A program made the position numbers and the translations under genes. 7,463 nt of DNA, from contig CAKKQI010000503.1 of NCBI GenBank assembly GCA_919901895.1, positions 1 through 7,463 of the forward strand. The letters run 5' to 3'. This DNA comes from Candidatus Brocadiaceae bacterium. Its GTDB lineage: Bacteria > Planctomycetota > MHYJ01 > JACQXL01 > CAKKQI01. Of the stretch, positions 4,724-7,463 are shown in pieces (position 1 is the stretch's first letter; the number at the start of each line of letters is the position of its first letter). Below the pieces are notes generated by a model. The model was not told the origin of the DNA. It saw only the letters and a list, made by a program, of their open reading frames with translations, and searched no databases.

Positions 4724-5740
4724 ATGCTGATTATGTCAGATGCCGAAAAACAAATTATGCATCAGTCAAAATCTGATCAGTCCCGCCATGGCGGGACTGA
4801 AGCGATTCCCGGATTATCCATTGTAATCCCGGTTTATAATGAAGAGGAGAATATCCCTGAGATTTACCGCCGATTGAAAAATGTTTTGGAACAGGTTGCC
4901 AACGATTGGGAAATTATTTTTGTTGATGACGGCAGCCGCGACAATTCCGCAGGCGTAATCAGGCAGATTAATGTCGCTGATCCGCGTGTTAAAATTATCG
5001 GTTTATCAACTAATCTGGGTCACCAGATTGCGTTAACGGCCGGCCTGGACCACGCCGAAGGGAAAATGGTAATTACCATGGATGCTGATTTGCAGCATCC
5101 GCCGGAATTGATACCGCAGTTAATTTCCAGATATCAAGAAGGGGCCGAAGTGGTTCAAGGAGTAAAATTGGTACAAAAAAAACGCGGCTGGCTGAAAATT
5201 CTGGCGGCGTTTGCGTTTTATTCGGTTATCTGTAAAATTCTACGGATACAAATTGAACCGAATACCTCAGATTTCCGTTTACTCAGCCGCCGGGTTGTTT
5301 TGTTGCTAAGGGAAATGAGGGAGCGTCACCGATTTTTACGCGGTTTGATTCCCTGGCTTGGTTTTAAGATCGCGCGGGTGGAATACGAGGCGCCCGAACG
5401 CTTTGCCGGTCAACCGAAATATACTTTGAGAAAACTGGCCTCCCTGGCGCTTTCAGGGGTTGTTTCATTTTCGTCCGTTCCTTTAAGGATCTTTTTTTAT
5501 TTAGGTCTGGTGGGCGCTTTTTTATGTGTGGGCTATGCTCTTTTCGCCATCGCGGCTAAAATTTTCTGGGAGGCCGCGCCTTCCGGCTGGGCTTCGCTTA
5601 TCGTGGTGATTACTTTTCTAGGGAGTTTTCAATTGATTGCGATGGGAATCCAGGGAGAGTATTTAGCTAAGGTTTACGAAGAAATAAAAAGAAGGCCCCT
5701 TTATATTATTGCCTGGAAAAAAGGCTTTAGTGATGACTAA
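4724..5740 (+). CDS. GT2 polyprenyl-phosphate glycosyltransferase (DPM1/GtrB/ArnC-like)
   Basis: Encodes 338 aa. It probably transfers a sugar from a nucleotide sugar to undecaprenyl phosphate, or a related lipid-linked step, at the cytosolic membrane face. The GT-A domain starts with LSIVIPVYNEEENIPE (31-46), followed by IIFVDDGSRDNS (64-75), NLGHQIALTAGLDHA (97-111), the metal-binding DAD in ITMDADLQHPPELI (117-130), SDFRLLSRR (182-190), RHRFLRGL (201-208) and RFAGQPKYTLRKL (226-238). Two TM helices follow (about 254-280 and 288-311), then a basic tail beginning GEYLAKVYEEIKRRP, the DPM/GtrB arrangement. The first 30 residues are an extension with no domain match and include a perfect palindrome. 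The 3' end overlaps the next start by 8 nt, so translation is probably coupled. The sugar donor is unknown. Confidence 0.92.
   Translation: MLIMSDAEKQIMHQSKSDQSRHGGTEAIPGLSIVIPVYNEEENIPEIYRRLKNVLEQVANDWEIIFVDDGSRDNSAGVIRQINVADPRVKIIGLSTNLGHQIALTAGLDHAEGKMVITMDADLQHPPELIPQLISRYQEGAEVVQGVKLVQKKRGWLKILAAFAFYSVICKILRIQIEPNTSDFRLLSRRVVLLLREMRERHRFLRGLIPWLGFKIARVEYEAPERFAGQPKYTLRKLASLALSGVVSFSSVPLRIFFYLGLVGAFLCVGYALFAIAAKIFWEAAPSGWASLIVVITFLGSFQLIAMGIQGEYLAKVYEEIKRRPLYIIAWKKGFSDD
4778..4799. repeat. 22-bp perfect palindrome inside the glycosyltransferase N-terminus
   Basis: CAGTCCCGCC (4778-4787), the self-complementary centre AT, then GGCGGGACTG (4790-4799). It begins exactly at codon 19 and encodes QSRHGGT plus the first base of codon 26. 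It carries the GCGGGACT octamer on both strands. ATCAGTC occurs directly at 4761-4767 and 4776-4782. Confidence 0.8.
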
Positions 5741-6653
5741 ACTACCGAACCAAGCCCCGATTCTATCGGGGCAAGTAATTAATCTTACCGGTCGGTCGCT
5801 TGATTGTATTATTTGTGAAAAACCGGTTAGCCAAAGATGGCAAAATGATAATTTGCTTTTAAAGTGCCCCGGCTGCGGTTTAATCTTTTCCGAATTAATT
5901 TCTCAACCTGATGAAGCGGGTAAAAATTATAGAGCGGATTATTTTTCCGGGGTGGATTATGCCGATTATCGTTCCGAAAAAAAAGCCCTTCAGGAAACTT
6001 TCCAGCGATATTTAAAGATTCTGGCCCGATATTCATCAGGCGGCCGTCTCTATGAAATTGGTTGTGCTTACGGTTACTTTTTAGACCTGGCGCGCCGGAA
6101 ATGGGAAGTCAGCGGTATTGATGTCTGTGCTGAAAGCACAAAATTTGCCAGAGAATCGCTTCAATTAAATGTAACCGGCGATAATTTTCTTAAGGCGCCG
6201 GTTAAAAAAGATTATTATAATGTGTTTTGTTTATGGGATACCATTGAGCACCTGGCTCAGCCGCATCAATACCTGGAAAAAATCAGCCGTTTAATTACTA
6301 AAGATGGATTACTCTGTATTTCTACCGGAGATATTGATAGTCCCATGGCGCGTTTACGAGGTAAATCATGGCGATTAATAAACCCGGCCATCCATCTTTT
6401 CTATTTTAATAAAAATACCATTAAGAGATTGTTAACTAAATATAAATTTCAACTGCTTTTATTTACTTATCCGACTTACTCGCGCACCATCAGGCAGATG
6501 GCTTATCGGATGGTTCAGAAGCAGATAAATAAATCTTCCGAAATGTTTTCAGGCTGTAATTTTTTAAGTAAAATCAGCGGAACCGGATTAGGTGATTATA
6601 TTATCAGGTTAAATTTATTTGATATAATGGTGGTAATCGCTCGTAAGATTTAA
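5733..6653 (+). CDS. SAM-dependent methyltransferase with N-terminal zinc ribbon
   Basis: Encodes 306 aa from the ATG. An N-terminal ribbon carries C25-x2-C28 and C45-x2-C48 (CIIC ... CPGCGLIF), followed by a class I methyltransferase fold of the Methyltransf_23 type. Motif I is LYEIGCAYGYFLDLA (106-120), the acidic end of strand 2 is D130 in VSGIDVC, and LWDTIEHLAQP (167-177) is the post-strand-4 motif. HLFYFNKNTIKRLL (221-234) is a typical helix of sugar or polysaccharide methyltransferases of this group. It probably methylates a sugar or its nucleotide-linked precursor in the cytosol. A TTG start at 5709 is possible but unlikely, since ATG 5733 has AAGG 8 nt upstream and gives an 8-nt overlap with the glycosyltransferase. 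Codons 8-13 lie in a palindrome. The target hydroxyl is unknown. Confidence 0.87.
   Translation: MTKLPNQAPILSGQVINLTGRSLDCIICEKPVSQRWQNDNLLLKCPGCGLIFSELISQPDEAGKNYRADYFSGVDYADYRSEKKALQETFQRYLKILARYSSGGRLYEIGCAYGYFLDLARRKWEVSGIDVCAESTKFARESLQLNVTGDNFLKAPVKKDYYNVFCLWDTIEHLAQPHQYLEKISRLITKDGLLCISTGDIDSPMARLRGKSWRLINPAIHLFYFNKNTIKRLLTKYKFQLLLFTYPTYSRTIRQMAYRMVQKQINKSSEMFSGCNFLSKISGTGLGDYIIRLNLFDIMVVIARKI
5754..5772. repeat. In-frame hairpin in the methyltransferase N-terminus
   Basis: GCCCCGAT (5754-5761) pairs perfectly with ATCGGGGC (5765-5772) around TCT. It begins at codon 8 and encodes APILSG. It is another sequence type from the GCGGGACT hairpins and lies in the non-conserved leader before the zinc ribbon. 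Confidence 0.75.
6620..6628 (+). promoter_or_regulatory. Extended -10 candidate before the last gene
   Basis: TGATATAAT is a perfect extended -10 (TGnTATAAT) in the 3' end of the methyltransferase gene, 27 nt before the ATG at 6656. No convincing -35 lies 17 nt upstream. It could give an internal promoter for the second O-antigen ligase-like gene, but AT-rich coding sequence yields such matches by chance. Confidence 0.3.
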
Positions 6654-6655
6654 TT

Positions 6656-7463
6656 ATGTCTACTAAAAATCTAATTATCATTTTTGCGGCCGTCATCATA
6701 TTTTCTTTTTTGACGGCCACCCTGGTGGGGGCCGCCCAACCGCTGGCTTTATTATTGATTATGGGAGGCATTGTCTGTTTTCTTATCACGCTTTACAGTC
6801 TTGAGGCGGGATTGGTTCTGCTTATTTTTATTATTCCGTTAGTCTATCAAATAACTTTAGCCACCGTTCACGGGGCGACGGTTGATGTCGGCGTTGACGA
6901 CCTGATGGTTTTCTTCCTGATTTTAGGCTGGCTGGGTTATATGGCTAAAACCAAACACTTTCCGATTATTCCCAGCCCGCTTAACTGGCCCTTTCTGGCT
7001 TTTTTCTCTGCCTCGGTTATTTCCTTGTTACCTTTGACGATGACCCAGGGAGCCGGACAGGTCTTAGTCTGCTGGCTTCACATCTTAAAATGGTTTGAGT
7101 ATGTCTTAGTTTATTTTATCGTGCTCAGTGTTATCAATAACCTTGAGCAGATAAAAAAATATATCACCGTTTTTTTTATTACCTGTGGCTGGGTGGCCGC
7201 GATTCAATTCTGGCAAATAGCCGGCGGGAAAGAAATTGACGGGCAAACCGGGCGGGCGATGTCAACCTTTGGAAGCGAGGCCGTCTTAAGCGCCTATTAT
7301 TTATTTTTTATCCCTTTTGCCATTATTTTTTATCTGCAGTCTAAAACTATTATTAATAAATGGACTTACGGCGTTCTCAGCATCGGGATGATCATTTTAA
7401 TGTTTATGTGCTATTGTCGGGCTTCCTACCTGGCGCTGATACCCATCCTGATTGCCCTTGGTT
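6656..7463 (+). CDS. Second O-antigen ligase/polymerase-like membrane protein (partial at 3' end)
   Basis: Open to the right edge (269 codons). It starts 2 nt after the methyltransferase stop, so it is almost certainly in the same operon. The start MSTKNLIIIFAAVIIF is followed by repeated hydrophobic segments (about 5-22, 28-43, 48-64, 80-94, 108-124, 134-157, 168-182, 212-225, 235-250, 258-269). STFGSEAVLSAYYLFF (204-219) sits where family members have the short G-x-N/L-A element before a central helix, and CYCRASYLAL (251-260) corresponds to the TGSRGAxL turn. The C-terminal loop with the PH and ETG motifs would lie beyond the window. It resembles the 3354-4682 protein in type but not closely in sequence. 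It may be a polymerase with the other as ligase, or the reverse. The ribosome-binding site is weak. Confidence 0.82.
   Translation, partial: MSTKNLIIIFAAVIIFSFLTATLVGAAQPLALLLIMGGIVCFLITLYSLEAGLVLLIFIIPLVYQITLATVHGATVDVGVDDLMVFFLILGWLGYMAKTKHFPIIPSPLNWPFLAFFSASVISLLPLTMTQGAGQVLVCWLHILKWFEYVLVYFIVLSVINNLEQIKKYITVFFITCGWVAAIQFWQIAGGKEIDGQTGRAMSTFGSEAVLSAYYLFFIPFAIIFYLQSKTIINKWTYGVLSIGMIILMFMCYCRASYLALIPILIALG

Noticed and set aside
5709..5732. TTG start giving a methyltransferase 8 residues longer
   Set aside because: It would lie deep in the end of the glycosyltransferase gene; ATG 5733 has a better-placed AAGG and a normal short overlap.

Overview
This 7.46 kb window is part of a bacterial surface-polysaccharide (capsule, exopolysaccharide or O-antigen) locus. 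One gene on the minus strand is divergent from a run of five genes on the plus strand; the last runs off the right edge. The wording of the Wzc-like protein (ELNLMDYWRIIRKRR at the N-terminus, a GGMDWDMLLKTPG insert in the kinase) and the many short GC-rich palindromes around and inside genes remind me of uncultured lineages such as Omnitrophota. That assignment is inference from memory, not a demonstrated result.

Layout. 1-70: repeat-like hairpins after the minus-strand gene. 70-633 (-): left-handed beta-helix sugar N-acetyltransferase of the WbpD/WlbB type, with its own sigma70-like promoter and a 13-bp perfect inverted repeat over its start codon. 634-1059: divergent intergenic region with two back-to-back promoter candidates and a 162-bp MITE-like element (835-996) that begins at the predicted transcription start of the rightward operon. 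1060-3057 (+): Wzc-like chain-length regulator fused to a BY-kinase. 3058-3353: a second, 226-bp MITE-like element (3065-3290) and a separate short hairpin. 3354-4682 (+): polytopic O-antigen ligase/polymerase-like protein. 4724-5740 (+): DPM1/GtrB-type membrane glycosyltransferase. 5733-6653 (+): zinc-ribbon SAM methyltransferase. 6656-7463 (+, partial): second O-antigen ligase/polymerase-like membrane protein.

How the genes fit together (inference from families): the glycosyltransferase loads a sugar onto undecaprenyl phosphate or extends a lipid-linked glycan. The acetyltransferase and the methyltransferase decorate sugars or sugar nucleotides. One or both O-antigen ligase-like proteins polymerise or transfer the glycan. 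The Wzc-like protein sets chain length and couples export to tyrosine phosphorylation. The last three genes are tightly packed (8-nt overlap, then a 2-nt gap), so they look co-transcribed.

The most notable non-gene signal is a set of short palindromic elements. Two MITE-like units have similar GAGCCTGTT-type ends, apparent target duplications and outward-pointing TTGACA boxes. A shared GCGGGACT octamer occurs in several hairpins. Perfect palindromes lie in frame inside the first codons of two consecutive genes and in the interdomain linker of the kinase. I see no RNA gene, CRISPR array or transposase gene.
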